DNA of 52,195 nt from Pelagibius sp. CAU 1746 (GCF_039839785.1 NZ_JBDOQT010000003.1:63210-115404), one strand, 5' to 3'. Shown: positions 19,901 to 26,230, counted from the stretch's first letter. Made by a program: numbers and translations. Notes: generated by a model from the sequence alone, not told the origin.

Positions 19901-20655
19901 ACAGCCTGCTGGGCGGTGACGGCAACGACTCGCTGATCGGCGGTATCGGCAACGATACCCTGGACGGCGGCTCCAACACCGGCGCCGGCGACACCATGGA
20001 AGGCGGTGACGGCAACGACACCTACATCGTCGACAGCTTCGCTGATGTAGTGGTCGAGGCTCCGGGTGAGGGTACGGACACGGTCCATAGCTCCGTCTCC
20101 TTCACCTTGGGTACAGATGTTGAGAACCTGACCCTGACCGGCGGCACGGCCGTGACGGGCACCGGTAACGCCGGTGGCAACATCATCACCGGTAACAACA
20201 TCAGCAACGTGCTGGATGGCCAGGGTGGTGCTGACACCATCATCGGCGGTGACGGCGACGACACCCTAAAGGGTGGCTCGGGTGACGACAGCCTGAGCGG
20301 CGGCCTGGGTGACGACACCTTCTACTTCGATACGATGGCGAACGGTGAGGCTGACGTCATTACCGACTTCGACCTCTTCCCGGGTCAGACAGATCTTCTC
20401 GATCTGCGAGATCTGCTCGCCAATGGTGGAAATGCGCCGGGTGACGAGCTTGGTTCGACGTTGGATGATTACCTCAGCTTCGACACCACGACCACGCCGG
20501 GCACCACGATCATTACGATCGATGACAACGGCAGCGCCGGCGGCGGTAATGTCTCGACGATCACCCTGCAGGGCACGGATGTCTCCGGTCTGGGTGTCTC
20601 GGATGAAGACATCATCAATGCTCTGATTACTCAGGGGAACCTGGACGCTCTCTAA
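4930..20655 (+). CDS. Giant RTX adhesin, 5241 residues
   Basis: The ATG at 4930 follows GGAGG with a 6-base gap. Order of modules: N-terminal retention-like region (1-190) with di-alanine sites AAAG (58-61) and VAAG (144-147), the latter followed by a glycine-rich stretch; lamin-tail-like domain (about 204-440; INEIG, FVELLN, IPANGF); NHL/SMP-30-like beta-propeller (about 454-727); classic RTX nonapeptides; about 76 repeats of ~47 residues (about 968-4557) with the pattern AGNDxIxxGxGxDxxAGDALAxG then Ala/Thr/Asn-rich; nonapeptides again; about four VENL-type repeats (about 4737-5110); and a T1SS target domain (about 5124-5241) ending DEDIINALITQGNLDAL. There is no Sec signal peptide, as expected for a T1SS substrate. 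It is probably a Ca2+-binding cell-surface or biofilm adhesin. Its length and dense repeats make assembly collapse a risk. Family call secure; function inferred. Confidence 0.95.
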   Translation: MTDDLTRGYESQDDNVTESAEATISETGTQSSAAMVGQAGEAIVVSRPAPGQTVEIQAAAGQTYVLNFAPGEAQVQVQGDNFILAFDDNGDGTPDSQIVFNDLVNVVDAGEAPTFQVAGVDIDSTVLLNQALALAGEQPDLTDVAAGPGATGGGGSTYDDNLGDILDLLSAQGVIPPVELQFGLINLEPDPILLAPDFPPPPLLINEIGVRVAMKIPGLPGEAPDLIDDDEQQQLLLVKERYDECGEEEEELDEYNFVELLNNSGAVTTTTDLVVEILNPDGTVVTFAVPDGIDIPANGFIVFYQLSDAQDDGTPGTEDIVFRVFDSAGNVTGGGTLADETFWNLGDDTTDPIAVNIVYRPGEDVDGDQSVDTFAANLTEAELAGLTNPDFAGAPDDFGSPLLNLNFDTFNGQFTGNHHIFSRVNTTDTDSQNDWTTNNTPTDGALNNTVIAIDGGLVMNEHEGIFIVSTDGEVSVLVTAAEISALTGTSVDFSNMGIAVGPDGTVYFTDGDSDAVLMKTLNGPVEFVAEESDITAVTGEGSARPEALVLAPNGLLYVIEETSNSILEIDPSTGTVSVLTTEAQFNALAELGNIGDMASLVVSADGTTLYLASEFSGDDGIVAIDIATGTPTTLATSSDATPAWTDLDVYMVLAPNGDLILADDGTDTIFRVTPAGTVSVFLSSAELSSTTGGSVDLEGGFWFDADGNFYLAEENSDSIYKFFSTDPATGAVDPNGVKLVDAFEIALALGSSNLDGGAVSFSQVLSFVDVNPWDPLNDDLNPGQINPDPLAGQNFLQAEAGGDLVEGRGGPDFLLGAAGDDSLYGGSQALYQQQQQKVLDQAEQIFSDGAEGGAASLSQQPFFNDHNDFLFGDAGDDGMYGGSGGDYMIGGQGDDSMDGGTGDDQIYGDGSDEIGGLPGGDPNHAGDDAIAGDALNNVDYRDAYNILSGEVPTYVPYYGDAAAIAVLGGNDTIMAGNGDDKVGGDALAVAEGGEGVLAAAYSDDSYERPEDGLYRDDTGFANDIIYGEEGNDSIGGDAAAIFDNSLEGRGHATSYAENAAVYGDSDAPVGGDYIEGGTGEDVIAGEALSVIGDGYEGYARATSRNYAEEHGQGGYEGCEGYPFNEEAKAGNDTIIGDTNVSGGGLLGFISGENDIIGGDATAVADGAEGGAYANSGNYGGAHGYGPVGYDAEAGNDFIVGDKSVEGAGTQVPEGAEGLVGELPRGADMIGGDAAAVAGGFDGYASAVSGNYGWAGGYAYNLDASAGNDTIIGDNLLNGGEGIGIGGNDTIGGDAAASANGVSGEAYARSGNYAFADGGEGYHSASAGNDLIYGDSTDAFYGSVNGDDLIGGDAAASATGANGYARAEAVNGAEGYGASAGNDSIYADDGFLGEYGRAGNDSVGGDAAAKGDDADATATNTAWYGASAGNDEIETGFGHDVVAGDALSIKTGDDPVKKLLGGTATTNNTEYNGSSAGSDSIDSGQGKDLVGGDSVEVAKNGSAHAETFNRSYSSSGQAGNDLIYTRSGADSVGGGSTAYGETATADTENHAHNGGSAGNDSIHSGAGDDHFAGDSLAIKTGDLVLEETATTRNTVHSGSGTAGADKIYAGQDNDIGAGDSAEFATGDHATANAHTYNTALSAGGNAGGDLIYGGTGNPAHASGDDTISGGSLAHGHHANAMTENKARPDGSAGDDRIYADGDAGGDDVLAGDAMAISDEGGEASSSVFNGEGPLGIYGGSAGNDTIYGGGFSENGDLIAGESMALSEMFGGSAEAYGDNFAAIGRSGDDVITTEDGNDTISGGALASAYGQAFAEQVNEATLGGSAGNDWISADEGVSGDYGDDEVAGDAMARSESALADAEAYNTAGEYGTGKAGSDTITAGDGENYLAGDAMAVGVGAAATADAYGNNLAYSGGVAGDDSIIGGAEADTISGGSQARAQDQADALQKNTAGGGGSAGNDSIAAGEGENVVAGDAQALSSAGSATATAQNVAGNSGSKAGDDTITAGDADDIISGGAQARANDTATATNTNLAGSGASAGNDDITADGGASGDDVVAGDAQALGNVAIATATNGNDTVNGGSMGNDSIVTGGFHANGDRAAGEAQGIGDTTATATGSNTAGNGGKSGDDTITSGDGWDSISGGAQAISGGTATATQTNAAAGASSASAGNDSIDAGSGLNRVAGDAQAISAGTATATGHNAATSINAEAGNDSIVTGGGSDSVSGGAQAIVTSGAGTASASQTNQAVGGGKAGNDSILVGGGLNKVAGDAQAISNGVATATGSNTTTGSGSSGNDTIWGGIDGDTISGGAQAIGRTDATATQTNTVVSGGLSSAGNDLIWDFSGSAANTVAGDAQAIATGAGGTATATANNTTSANGAMAGNDFIWMGGGADSVAGDAMAKGDNTSATANNMSTLGTAGVDNLQLGDGANVFGGDALTIETVGGSTATANNTAVGVGAKAGDDIVNGGIDANTGAGDAAEISGGVANATVTNDADNGGLAGNDQITTMLGNDVLSGGSLADGTSGAIALTTNNADTGGRAGGDTISSGDEAGGGGDDVAGDAMAMADSGTISATAANTANTGGSAGDDSLLAGGGNDRVAGEALAEGQNALADVDNVATSTSLAGASAGSDTIIGGANNDTVSGGALAAGMAAVADVFNKAAASLGFAKAGSDSINLGTGGEEIAAGDALATGEAGTATVINDASVTGGGATQASAGNDTIDATGGSVGDILAGDAASTDVLGGNASVTNKSVADNGGTASAGSDSIVSGSGDDVISGGALAAGEGALASATNDAKAEDGSTAKSGNDTISSGNGSDAVAGDAMATGTAGQAKADNDASATIGTGNFASAGDDLIDADGDAIGDLLAGDAASVATDGGDATVTNDATAENSGNAASAGSDDIDAGDGDDTISGGALAAGVAAAAAMAVTAGATNTASADQAGAEASAGDDDVDAAGGANTVAGDALTTGDYGIADATNDATATNGGTASAGSDDLSAGDGDDTMAGDALATGDNGVANATNTSSASSTASAGGDVIDAGEGDNVVAGDAAATGAGGTISILNQATAGEGHAHSGDDDITTGDGNDVIAGEGGAQGNASATNSAATSGASGTAHAGNDIIWAGNGNNVVSGGVGSLYGNATMTNDADVSDYGGQANAGNDEVRTGTGDDAIAGDSLVFDTNLGGDAEANNTATAAAGDLGFGLAKAGNDLLVADKGDEPGDYGDDIVSGDAAAGPGGGYGTEGNATANNSAAATQGDAGVGIAMAGNDDITLGYGDDLAAGDALTMGDYGTAKADNDATVDANGDEGAAVALAGNDIIDAGEGRDAVGGDAVATGANGKAHADSDAKVGNENGGAFGAALAGNDVILSDDGGDALAGDALSLGRYGSALAENTAAVMGTASGDANVLGLIGGEFGEFVADVLNEIQPSLAMAGNDIIYANSFDDGDVISGDALALGQLAGEAQADNEASVTNGEYGVGIALAGNDVILAGGGDDIIVGDAGSEASDATANNLASVVGGESDSYASVALAGNDLILSGGDAGEEGELVSGDALSGGHDHTAYANNDATVTDGGNTYVNAAIAGSDLIVTGDGGDVISGGSLATGNGATADTDNDAGVTVDGGLGLDLAMAGDDIIDAGAGNNLVAGDALATGDYGSIPTATADNTATTSYYSADGGEGGAISSAGDDGIGSPFAGLLGPNTTGRGYALAEVAMGLGVSYSDAMLALAGISYISDGLINGGGGNDTISGDALVSGEFGEATTTNSATTNATIEGGEDSGPEFAVSSAGNDAIDAGGGDNLIAGDAMTSNRDGGNATVSNTATASGQASGITPMGIPDAFAAAGSDAIEAGNGNDTISGGALAASDYGMASATNTATTTGSLLDADGQLNIVSIAGNDSIDAGGGNDTVAGDALATGKGGTAEAMNISSTNVVGFENEANGAFFHSGAGNDLIYGGEGINILVGDAAASHYYGGDATATNDATVDGAEGLSEAGNDGIYATSAQSAWNYVSGDVYTGGEETLAQANNTAHSYGYDGVASAGSDEIELQGTASDWVAGDAMVAALNSTAETNNTAIATGVSTDAIAGDDEIDLVTASYSTVAGESLTRSAGSTADVENTATASEFSTASAGSDVIETGFYADKVSGGALAAGSGSDAVIVNSATASGNGAAHAGGDDITTGEGADTVAGDALAIGSNGTATSTNTASATDSGLARAGNDTIAAGHYGDLISGDAMTSHLNGGNATANNTATANSANSSAQAGNDLIYGGNEGQTEGGWGNDTIAGDALTVADETNAEARNTAVNNVKGGEASAGDDVIFAAEGTHWVGGDAVTLGDYGVSEAINLASGAGASAGNDLIQVGDNPQNLNILGEGSEGLCAGAPGSYIAGDALATGDYGDAYATNTALLLGGNENGDHKAGNDTITAGDGGHVIAGDALTTGRDGLASVNNNSGNLNAAALAIVGSDLIVSGAGDDLISGDALALNGGTAALTSDGDSAPFGSSVSNDTIQAGAGDDIIAGDALAVGAGGLAVINGAGDDSIDGGAGDDLIAGDALGLCGADTQVDDDEDVGNDTILGGSGNDTIFGDTNDPGESEGGDDVIYAGDDDDLVYGGGGDDYIDGGSGSDLLFGGAGIDTLVGGEGSKDTLYGGEDGDVMYGDTYGNVYGVNGDDDFLYGEGGSDTMYGGGGNDVLYGGEGNDTMYGGAGDDAFYVTETGDVVYGGDGIDTIYADLSVDLGSLQFYDVENVILLGAGPGNILGNSLNNHLVGNAGENDIYGFGGEDTLEGQGADDGLYGGDDNDTLYGGDGNDYLDGGNGADYMNGGNDNDYYVVNEAGDQVDETGGSGDDTVESSIDYDLRVDPAGDVVGGDVENLILTGGAVYGTGNALDNRIVGNANNNVLDGLAGADTMEGGLGDDTYFVDEIGDVVIEAAAEGTDTVNSLITYVLGANVENLDLIGAGDKDGTGNGLDNVILGNSGANILSGLAGNDTLNGHEGDDSLLGGDGNDSLIGGIGNDTLDGGSNTGAGDTMEGGDGNDTYIVDSFADVVVEAPGEGTDTVHSSVSFTLGTDVENLTLTGGTAVTGTGNAGGNIITGNNISNVLDGQGGADTIIGGDGDDTLKGGSGDDSLSGGLGDDTFYFDTMANGEADVITDFDLFPGQTDLLDLRDLLANGGNAPGDELGSTLDDYLSFDTTTTPGTTIITIDDNGSAGGGNVSTITLQGTDVSGLGVSDEDIINALITQGNLDAL
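7831..18600 (+). repeat. About 76 coding repeats of ~141 bp
   Basis: A hand count of the GDA/GGA/GEA signature gives about 76 degenerate units. Each combines an RTX-like AGND-xI-xxG-xGxD half with a (A/S/G)G(D/G/E)A-x-A block and an A-x-A-x-N-x-A stretch. Units diverge strongly in sequence, but the acidic RTX half is kept. In the stretch around 11340-12000 units alternate between SGGAQAI and AGDAQAI, a two-unit period of about 85-90 residues. Confidence 0.85.
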
Positions 20656-20686
20656 GAGCAGCGCTTTTACGGGGTCAAGACCCTCG

Positions 20687-20717
20687 GGGCCCGGCGGAAA
20701 ACCGCCGGGCCCTTTTT
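20687..20717 (+). terminator. Rho-independent terminator after giant RTX gene
   Basis: A perfect 11-bp stem (GGGCCCGGCGG at 20687-20697, CCGCCGGGCCC at 20702-20712) with an AAAA loop is followed by five Ts. Confidence 0.9.
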
Positions 20718-20754
20718 CTTTGCGCGTCCGGTGAACGGCGTGGAGCTGGCGGCC

Positions 20755-20849
20755 CATCCTTCGAGACGGGCCTTCGGCCCTCCTCAGGATGAGGGCTCAA
20801 CTTTCGCCTCATGGTGAGGAGGCGCGGCAGCGCCGTCTCGAACCATGAG
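20755..20849 (+). repeat. Pair of inverted REP-type palindromic elements
   Basis: Two elements, 20755-20793 and 20807-20849, share the core TTCGAGACGG...CCTCCTCA...ATGAG when one is reverse-complemented. Each is an imperfect palindrome. The wording resembles the interspersed intergenic repeats common in alphaproteobacterial genomes. They sit between the second RTX terminator and the third RTX gene as a head-to-head (BIME-like) pair. Confidence 0.7.
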
Positions 20850-21103
20850 TTCTGGCGCAGGGGAACCCCCAGCCCGGCCTCGCGGCCGCGCGCGGGCCGT
20901 TGTGCCGGCGCTATGGTTAATCCCCACCAACCTTCTTTCCTCTTTTTTTGAACCCCTTCGGCCTTTCTTCCGACAGATGAGCAGATCAAGGGCTGTGGCC
21001 CCGCCGCTCCGGAAAGGGGCGGACGGGCAGGGGGCGGGTGCGCCCGTCCCTCCGCCGCGGCCCCCTTCGGCCCCTTGGGCACCATCGTTAGGGAGTACGG
21101 TTG
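20850..21103 (+). promoter_or_regulatory. Leader region of third RTX gene
   Basis: No gene is seen. A pyrimidine-rich stretch (20930-20970) and a GC-rich stretch precede the ribosome binding site AGGGAG (21090-21095). ATGGTTAA at 20913-20920 is the CtrA half-site TTAACCAT on the opposite strand. No confident -35/-10 pair was found. Confidence 0.3.
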
Positions 21104-24100
21104 ATGTCTGTTTCCTTTGGCACTGCCCCGGCGCAGCAGCTTTCCGACGCCAAGGCCCAGGTGGAGGGCGCCGCGGCTTTCGAGAACGCGTCTCAAGACG
21201 ACGCCCAGACCCAGGCGGCCCCGGCGGCCCCAGCAATCCAGGCGGACGAGGCGCGGGTGGTGACCCCGCCGGCGGCCGGTGAGACCCTGGTCATCGCGCC
21301 CCAGGCCGGCGCCACCTACCGGCTGGCCGCCGCCCCCGGCGGCGTGACGCTGCGGAGCGAGGGCGGCGACCTGAAGCTGGTGTTCGACGCCGGCGGCGAG
21401 GGCAGCAGCCAGATCGTCTTCCAGAACCTGGCCGAGCTGGCCGGGACGGGGACGGCGCCGGTCTTCCAGATCGGCGATGCCGAGGTGCCGGGAGAGCTGC
21501 TGATGCGGCAGGCGGAGCTGCTGGCCGGCGAGGCCGAGGCGCCGCTGGAGACCGCCGCCGAAGCGCCCGCGCAGAGCGGCGGCGCCACGGCCTACAGCGA
21601 CGACCTGGGCCAGGTGCTTGAGCTGCTGACCGCCCAGGGCGTCATCGACCCGACGGAGCTGCGCTTCGGCCTCATCGAGCTGGAGGACGAGACCGGCCTG
21701 CTGCGCGAAGGCGCGGCGGCGGAAGAGGAGGCCGGGGCCCTGGTGATCAACGAGATCGGCCTCGGCGTCGTGACCAGCGTCACCATCGAACTGGCCGACG
21801 GCATTCAGATCGTCGACGGCGTGATGAACTTCGTGGAGTTGTTCAACGACCGTGCGGAGGCGTTCACCACCCAGGGCATGATCCTGGAGTTCCTCAATCC
21901 CGGCGGCGCCCTGGTGACCCTGGCGGTGCCGGACGGCCTGACCATACCGGCCGGCGGCTTCCTGACGGTCCATCAGTTCGCGGACCTCATGGCCCCCACC
22001 GGCGACGTCTTCGTTCAGGTCTTCAACGCCGCCGGCGTGGTGGTGGAGGCCGTCTTCCTGGCCGCCGAGACCTATTGGGACCTGGGCGGCGACTGCAGCG
22101 AACCCCTGGCGGTGAACCTGGTGGCGGGCGGAGAAGGCCTCGACACCTTCGCCGCCAACCTGGAGCAGGCGGACCTGGCCGTGCTGACCGATGCGAGCTG
22201 GGTCCCGGGCCCGGCGGGGCCGGCGCAGTACAGCCTGCTGTTCGAGACCTTCAACGGCCAGACCTCGACGGCGCAGACCATCTTCTCGCGCGTCTTCGGC
22301 GGCGCCGCCGACGGCAAATCGGATAGTGATGGGGCGGCCGACTGGACCACCAACGGCTTCGCCACCGAGGGCGCGCTGAACGACGTGCCCGGCTTCGTGG
22401 CGCCCGGCCCGGAGGATCCCAATCCCGGCGATGCCCAGTTCGACGACCTGGACCCGCAGCAGCACAACGCCGACCCCCTGGCCGGGCAGACGGTGGTGGC
22501 GGCCGGGAACGGCGACGACCTGCTGGAAGGCTTCGGCGGGCCGGACTTTCTCTTCGGCGGGGGCGGCAACGACTCCCTCTACGGCGGCAGCCAGGCCGAC
22601 GTGGCGGCGCAGGCGGCCCTCAACGACGAGCAGCCGGGTGAGACTCCCGAGGACGGCTTCAGCGATCACAACGACCTGCTGGCCGGTGAGGAGGGGGACG
22701 ACGCCCTCTACGGCGGGGCCGGCAACGATATCCTGTTGGGCGGCTCCGGCGCCGACTCCATCGACGGCGGCAGCGGCGGCGACCTCATCCACGGCGACGA
22801 TCAGGTCAATATCGAACCGAACCTGGACGACGTACTGGCCGGCGACGGCCTCAACAACATGCTCGACGGACCGGCGGGCGTGTCGGCGCTGACCAACCTG
22901 GGCGGCGACGACTCGCTCTACGGCGGCCTGGGCGACGACGTCATGGCCGGCGAGGCCGTGGCCTATACCGTCGACGGCCTGGCGCAGGGCCTGGCGCGCA
23001 ACGACGATGCCGCCGGGGGCTTCGACCCCAACGGCAACGACAGCCTGGAAGGCGGCGACGGCCATGACCGCGCCGCGGGCGAGGCGCTGGCCCATAGCAG
23101 CAACGACGACGCTTTCGCCGGCGTGCTGAACCGCGCCCACTTCGGCGGCGCGGTCGGCAACGACACCCTGGTCGGCGGCACGGGGGACGACTCCCTGGCC
23201 GGCGAGGCCCTGGTGGTTTCCGACGGCGGCGAAGGCATGGCCGACGTCATCCTGGAGGCCCTGGCCGGGATCGTCGGCAACGACAGCATCAGCGGCGAGG
23301 AAGGCAGCGACGTCATGGGCGGCGAGGCCGTGGCCTTCGGCCAGACGTCGGTTCTCGTCTCCGTCGAGACCGGCGCCAGCGGCGTCGGGACGCAAGCGGG
23401 CGTCGACTACCTCTTCGGCGGGGCGGAGTCCGACATCGTGGCCGGCGAAGCGGTGGCGCTCTCCGATGGGGCGGTTTACGCGGAGGTGGAGAACTACGCC
23501 GAGGACGGCGCCCTGGGCGGCGGCGATTCCGTGGGCGGCGGCGGCGGGGTCGACCTGCTGGCCGGCGACCTCATCGCCCAGAGCAGCACCGGCAGCGTCC
23601 AGGCGACGGTCCTTAACCAGGCCGACAACGGCGAGGCCGGCTGCGACATCGTGGCCGGCGGCGCCGGTGCCGACGCCATGGCCGGCGACCTGCTGGCCCT
23701 TGGCGACGACGGCACGACGGCTCTGGTGGTCAACGAAGGCAGCGGCGACAACGCCAGGGCAGGTTGCGACCAGCTCATCGGCGGCGAGGATGGCGATGTC
23801 ATCGCAGGCGACGCCCTGGTGGCTCTGGGAAGCGCTACGGTGGAGAACCACCTGCTGGCGGGCCTGCCCTCTGTGGGTCAGGACACCATCCATGGCCTGG
23901 AGGGCAACGACCTGATCTCCGGCGACGTGCTGGCCAGCGCCGGCGGTTCGGCCGTCATGAACACCCTTGGGTTTTTTGCACAGCCGCCGGCGGGCGACAG
24001 CATCGAGGGCGGCGACGGGGCCGACACCATTGCCGGCGACGCCCTGGCGGTGAACGGCACCGCCGGCGTCGGGACAGGCGGCAGCGACACGATCCTGGGT

Positions 24101-24904
24101 GGCGCGGGCGACGACGTGATCTCCGGCGACGCCCTGGTGGTCGGCGTCGGCCTGGCCGAAGTCACCGAGCTCGGCGGCTTCGACAGCATCGACGGCGGCG
24201 ACGGCAACGACCTGATCTATGGCGACGCCAACACCGGCGGCGGCGAGAGCCACGGCGGCGAGGACACGCTGATGGGCGGTGCGGGCAACGACACCATCTT
24301 CGGCAACGGCGGCGACGACACCCTGGGCGGTGGCGCCGACGACGACACCCTGATCGGCGGCAGCGGCGACGACCTCATGTTGGGTGAGGACGGCAACGAC
24401 TACCTGGACGGCGAGTTGGGCAACGATACCCTGCTGGGCGGCCTGGGCGACGACTTCCTGAGCGGCGGCCTGGATCAGGACTTCCTCTTCGGCGGGGGCG
24501 GCGAGGACTTCCTCTTCGGTGGCAGCCACAGCGACACTCTGAACGGGGGCGCCGGCGGAGACACGCTGACCGGCGGCATGGCCGCCGATACCTTCGCCTT
24601 CTCCAACGGCAACTTCGGCGAAATCGACAACGTCACCGACTTCACCATGGGTGACGGCGACATCCTCGACTTCGGCGACCTGCTGCTGGGCGTCGGCGCC
24701 GACGACGGCGCGACCCTGGACGACTATCTGGAGGTCACCTGGGACGGCGTGAACTCGACCATCGGCGTCGACCTCAACGGCGATGCCAGCGGCTTCACGG
24801 ACCACTACGTCGTGATCGAAGGGCAGGACCTGACCAGCCTGGGCGCGACGCAGGATCAGATCCTCCAGGCCATGATCGACGGCGGCAATCTGACCGGGAT
24901 GTAG
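21104..24904 (+). CDS. RTX adhesin paralogue, 1266 residues
   Basis: I chose the ATG at 21104 (MSVSFGTAP), with AGGGAG 8 bases upstream, over the TTG one codon earlier. It has the same plan as the giant gene in short form: N-terminal retention-like region with PAAG (56-59) and TAAE (150-153), the latter aligning with VAAG of the giant protein; a lamin-tail-like domain (about 210-425; INEIGLG, FVELFN, IPAGGF); then directly the NADPLAGQ/GGPDFLFGG junction without the beta-propeller; about 11 AGND/GDA repeats (nt about 22901-24180); canonical GGxGxDxL repeats; and a T1SS target domain ending at a Met after GNL. It probably arose by duplication of the same ancestral gene and is likely exported by the same T1SS. 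Surface adhesin role inferred. Confidence 0.93.
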   Translation: MSVSFGTAPAQQLSDAKAQVEGAAAFENASQDDAQTQAAPAAPAIQADEARVVTPPAAGETLVIAPQAGATYRLAAAPGGVTLRSEGGDLKLVFDAGGEGSSQIVFQNLAELAGTGTAPVFQIGDAEVPGELLMRQAELLAGEAEAPLETAAEAPAQSGGATAYSDDLGQVLELLTAQGVIDPTELRFGLIELEDETGLLREGAAAEEEAGALVINEIGLGVVTSVTIELADGIQIVDGVMNFVELFNDRAEAFTTQGMILEFLNPGGALVTLAVPDGLTIPAGGFLTVHQFADLMAPTGDVFVQVFNAAGVVVEAVFLAAETYWDLGGDCSEPLAVNLVAGGEGLDTFAANLEQADLAVLTDASWVPGPAGPAQYSLLFETFNGQTSTAQTIFSRVFGGAADGKSDSDGAADWTTNGFATEGALNDVPGFVAPGPEDPNPGDAQFDDLDPQQHNADPLAGQTVVAAGNGDDLLEGFGGPDFLFGGGGNDSLYGGSQADVAAQAALNDEQPGETPEDGFSDHNDLLAGEEGDDALYGGAGNDILLGGSGADSIDGGSGGDLIHGDDQVNIEPNLDDVLAGDGLNNMLDGPAGVSALTNLGGDDSLYGGLGDDVMAGEAVAYTVDGLAQGLARNDDAAGGFDPNGNDSLEGGDGHDRAAGEALAHSSNDDAFAGVLNRAHFGGAVGNDTLVGGTGDDSLAGEALVVSDGGEGMADVILEALAGIVGNDSISGEEGSDVMGGEAVAFGQTSVLVSVETGASGVGTQAGVDYLFGGAESDIVAGEAVALSDGAVYAEVENYAEDGALGGGDSVGGGGGVDLLAGDLIAQSSTGSVQATVLNQADNGEAGCDIVAGGAGADAMAGDLLALGDDGTTALVVNEGSGDNARAGCDQLIGGEDGDVIAGDALVALGSATVENHLLAGLPSVGQDTIHGLEGNDLISGDVLASAGGSAVMNTLGFFAQPPAGDSIEGGDGADTIAGDALAVNGTAGVGTGGSDTILGGAGDDVISGDALVVGVGLAEVTELGGFDSIDGGDGNDLIYGDANTGGGESHGGEDTLMGGAGNDTIFGNGGDDTLGGGADDDTLIGGSGDDLMLGEDGNDYLDGELGNDTLLGGLGDDFLSGGLDQDFLFGGGGEDFLFGGSHSDTLNGGAGGDTLTGGMAADTFAFSNGNFGEIDNVTDFTMGDGDILDFGDLLLGVGADDGATLDDYLEVTWDGVNSTIGVDLNGDASGFTDHYVVIEGQDLTSLGATQDQILQAMIDGGNLTGM
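22901..24180 (+). repeat. About 11 coding repeats of the AGND/GDA type
   Basis: By hand count about 11 units carry the same GND-xI...AG(D/E)A-x-A...N-x-A signature as the giant gene, here more often as AGEA. This shows the repeat is a reusable module rather than a peculiarity of one protein. Confidence 0.75.
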
Positions 24905-24930
24905 CCCGGCCCTTGTCCTGCCGAAAGCGT

Positions 24931-24961
24931 AGAGCGGCGGCCCCGGAGCCGCCGCTCTTTT
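24931..24961 (+). terminator. Rho-independent terminator after third RTX gene
   Basis: An 11-bp perfect stem (AGAGCGGCGGC at 24931-24941, GCCGCCGCTCT at 24948-24958) with a 6-base loop runs into TTTT. It lies between convergent genes. On the minus strand no T run follows the stem, so it mainly serves the RTX gene. Confidence 0.85.
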
Positions 24962-24991
24962 GCTGTGCTTCTGTTAAACTGTTGAGATTAT

Positions 24992-26200
24992 TTATTTTTC
25001 TTGGCGGTCTTCGAGCACGCGCAGGCAGGTGTCGAGGATCGTCTCTACGGTCTTCTGTGTCCCGCGGGTCTCGATCTCGCGGGCGCGCGCCACGGCGCGC
25101 TCGGCCATGGCGGCGTCGGCGGCGGTCTGCTCCAGAATCTCGGGCAGCTTGTCGCCTTCCAGGTCGCCGGAGAGCAGCAGCCGCCCGAGCTTCAATCGGA
25201 CCAATGCATCGGCGCTGAGGCGGGCCTCCATATGTGTCGGCAGCAGGACCTGAGGCCGCCCGCCGCTTAAGGCCGCGCAGCAGGTGCCGTTGCCGCCGTG
25301 ATGGATGATCAGGCTGGAGCGGGCGATCACCTCCTGCATCGGCTGCGGTTCGCGGTGCACGACCAGGCCGGGCCGCGCCAGGGACTTGGCGACCTTGTCG
25401 TTCATGCCGCGCGCGAAGATCTCACCGCTCAAGCCGCAGGCCTTCAGGCCTTTCAGGAAAGGCCGGGTCTTCTCGTGCTCGAGGCTGAGGTAGGCGAAGA
25501 AGTGCGGCCTCCCCCCATTTACCGAGGAGGCGGGCAGCGGCTGGGGCGCCTGCAAGCCCTCGACCGGTCCGATCACCGGATCGCGGCGCAGCGGCGCATA
25601 GGGGTCCAGTTCCGGCAGGGTGCAGACCAGGCGCCCGGCGGTGCGGAAGGGCTCGGTCACCGTTTGGGGCTGTGGGCGGCGGTGGTGCTTCTGCACGTCC
25701 CGCATGACGCGCAGCACATGCGCCGGAGGGATCATCGCCTTGCGGCCCTGGCGGTAGGTCGGGAACTCATCGGCCTCCGCCGGCGGCAGGGTGAACCCGT
25801 CGGCCACCTGCACGACGGGGACCTGCTTGAAACAGGCGAGCAGCAGGGCCGGGCTGTGGTCGGCGACCACCAGATCGGGCTTGGCCTGGTCCAGCAGCGT
25901 GCGCCACGCCAGGAGGCCGGCATGAAGGGTCTGCCGCCGAAAGAATCCGGAATGAGCCATGATGTCGGAATAGGTGGCGATCGGCGCCGGGGTGGGGGCG
26001 CCGGGGATGCGCTCGACCAGATCCGGCACCGCCAGGATGGCCCGCCGCTCGCGCGCCAGCAGGACGGCGTTTTCCTTTATGTTGCGCAGGAAGAAGGTGA
26101 CTCTATGGCCGCGCGCCTCCAGGGCCCGCACCACCGGCAGCAGGCGGTGCATATGGCCGTGACCCGCCCCCAATTCATAGCCGACGAGCACATGCGCCAT
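24992..26200 (-). CDS. UGT/GT1-like glycosyltransferase A
   Basis: 402 residues. Two-domain GT-B fold glycosyltransferase of the MGT/UGT type. The N-terminus MAHVLVGYELGAGHGH has the glycine-rich loop for the acceptor side, and the C-terminal donor-binding signature IHHGGNGT...GGRPQVLLPTHME (about residues 305-345) matches the nucleotide-sugar site of the family. No signal peptide, so cytoplasmic. It starts 30 bases after the stop of the next paralogue, with which it is clearly homologous (shared RLVCTL-LDPY and GPVEGLQ/GPTEGLQ blocks), so the pair is a tandem duplication in one operon. Sugar and acceptor cannot be read from sequence; the adjacent adhesins or a surface polysaccharide are possible acceptors. 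Confidence 0.85.
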   Translation of the reverse strand: MAHVLVGYELGAGHGHMHRLLPVVRALEARGHRVTFFLRNIKENAVLLARERRAILAVPDLVERIPGAPTPAPIATYSDIMAHSGFFRRQTLHAGLLAWRTLLDQAKPDLVVADHSPALLLACFKQVPVVQVADGFTLPPAEADEFPTYRQGRKAMIPPAHVLRVMRDVQKHHRRPQPQTVTEPFRTAGRLVCTLPELDPYAPLRRDPVIGPVEGLQAPQPLPASSVNGGRPHFFAYLSLEHEKTRPFLKGLKACGLSGEIFARGMNDKVAKSLARPGLVVHREPQPMQEVIARSSLIIHHGGNGTCCAALSGGRPQVLLPTHMEARLSADALVRLKLGRLLLSGDLEGDKLPEILEQTAADAAMAERAVARAREIETRGTQKTVETILDTCLRVLEDRQEK

Positions 26201-26230
26201 GGTCTTCGCTTCCTCTTCCGACGGGTTCGA

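Noticed and set aside
8896-20088. Minus-strand open frame of 3730 codons opposite the giant RTX gene
   Set aside because: It is antisense to a clear RTX reading frame. The repeated GAC, GGC, AAC and GCC codons give no stops in this antisense frame, and the Val/Ala/Gly/Asp-rich translation has no domain logic, start signal or promoter.
20675-24805. Minus-strand open frame of 1376 codons opposite the third RTX gene
   Set aside because: Same antisense artefact; it also runs through the terminator and REP pair.
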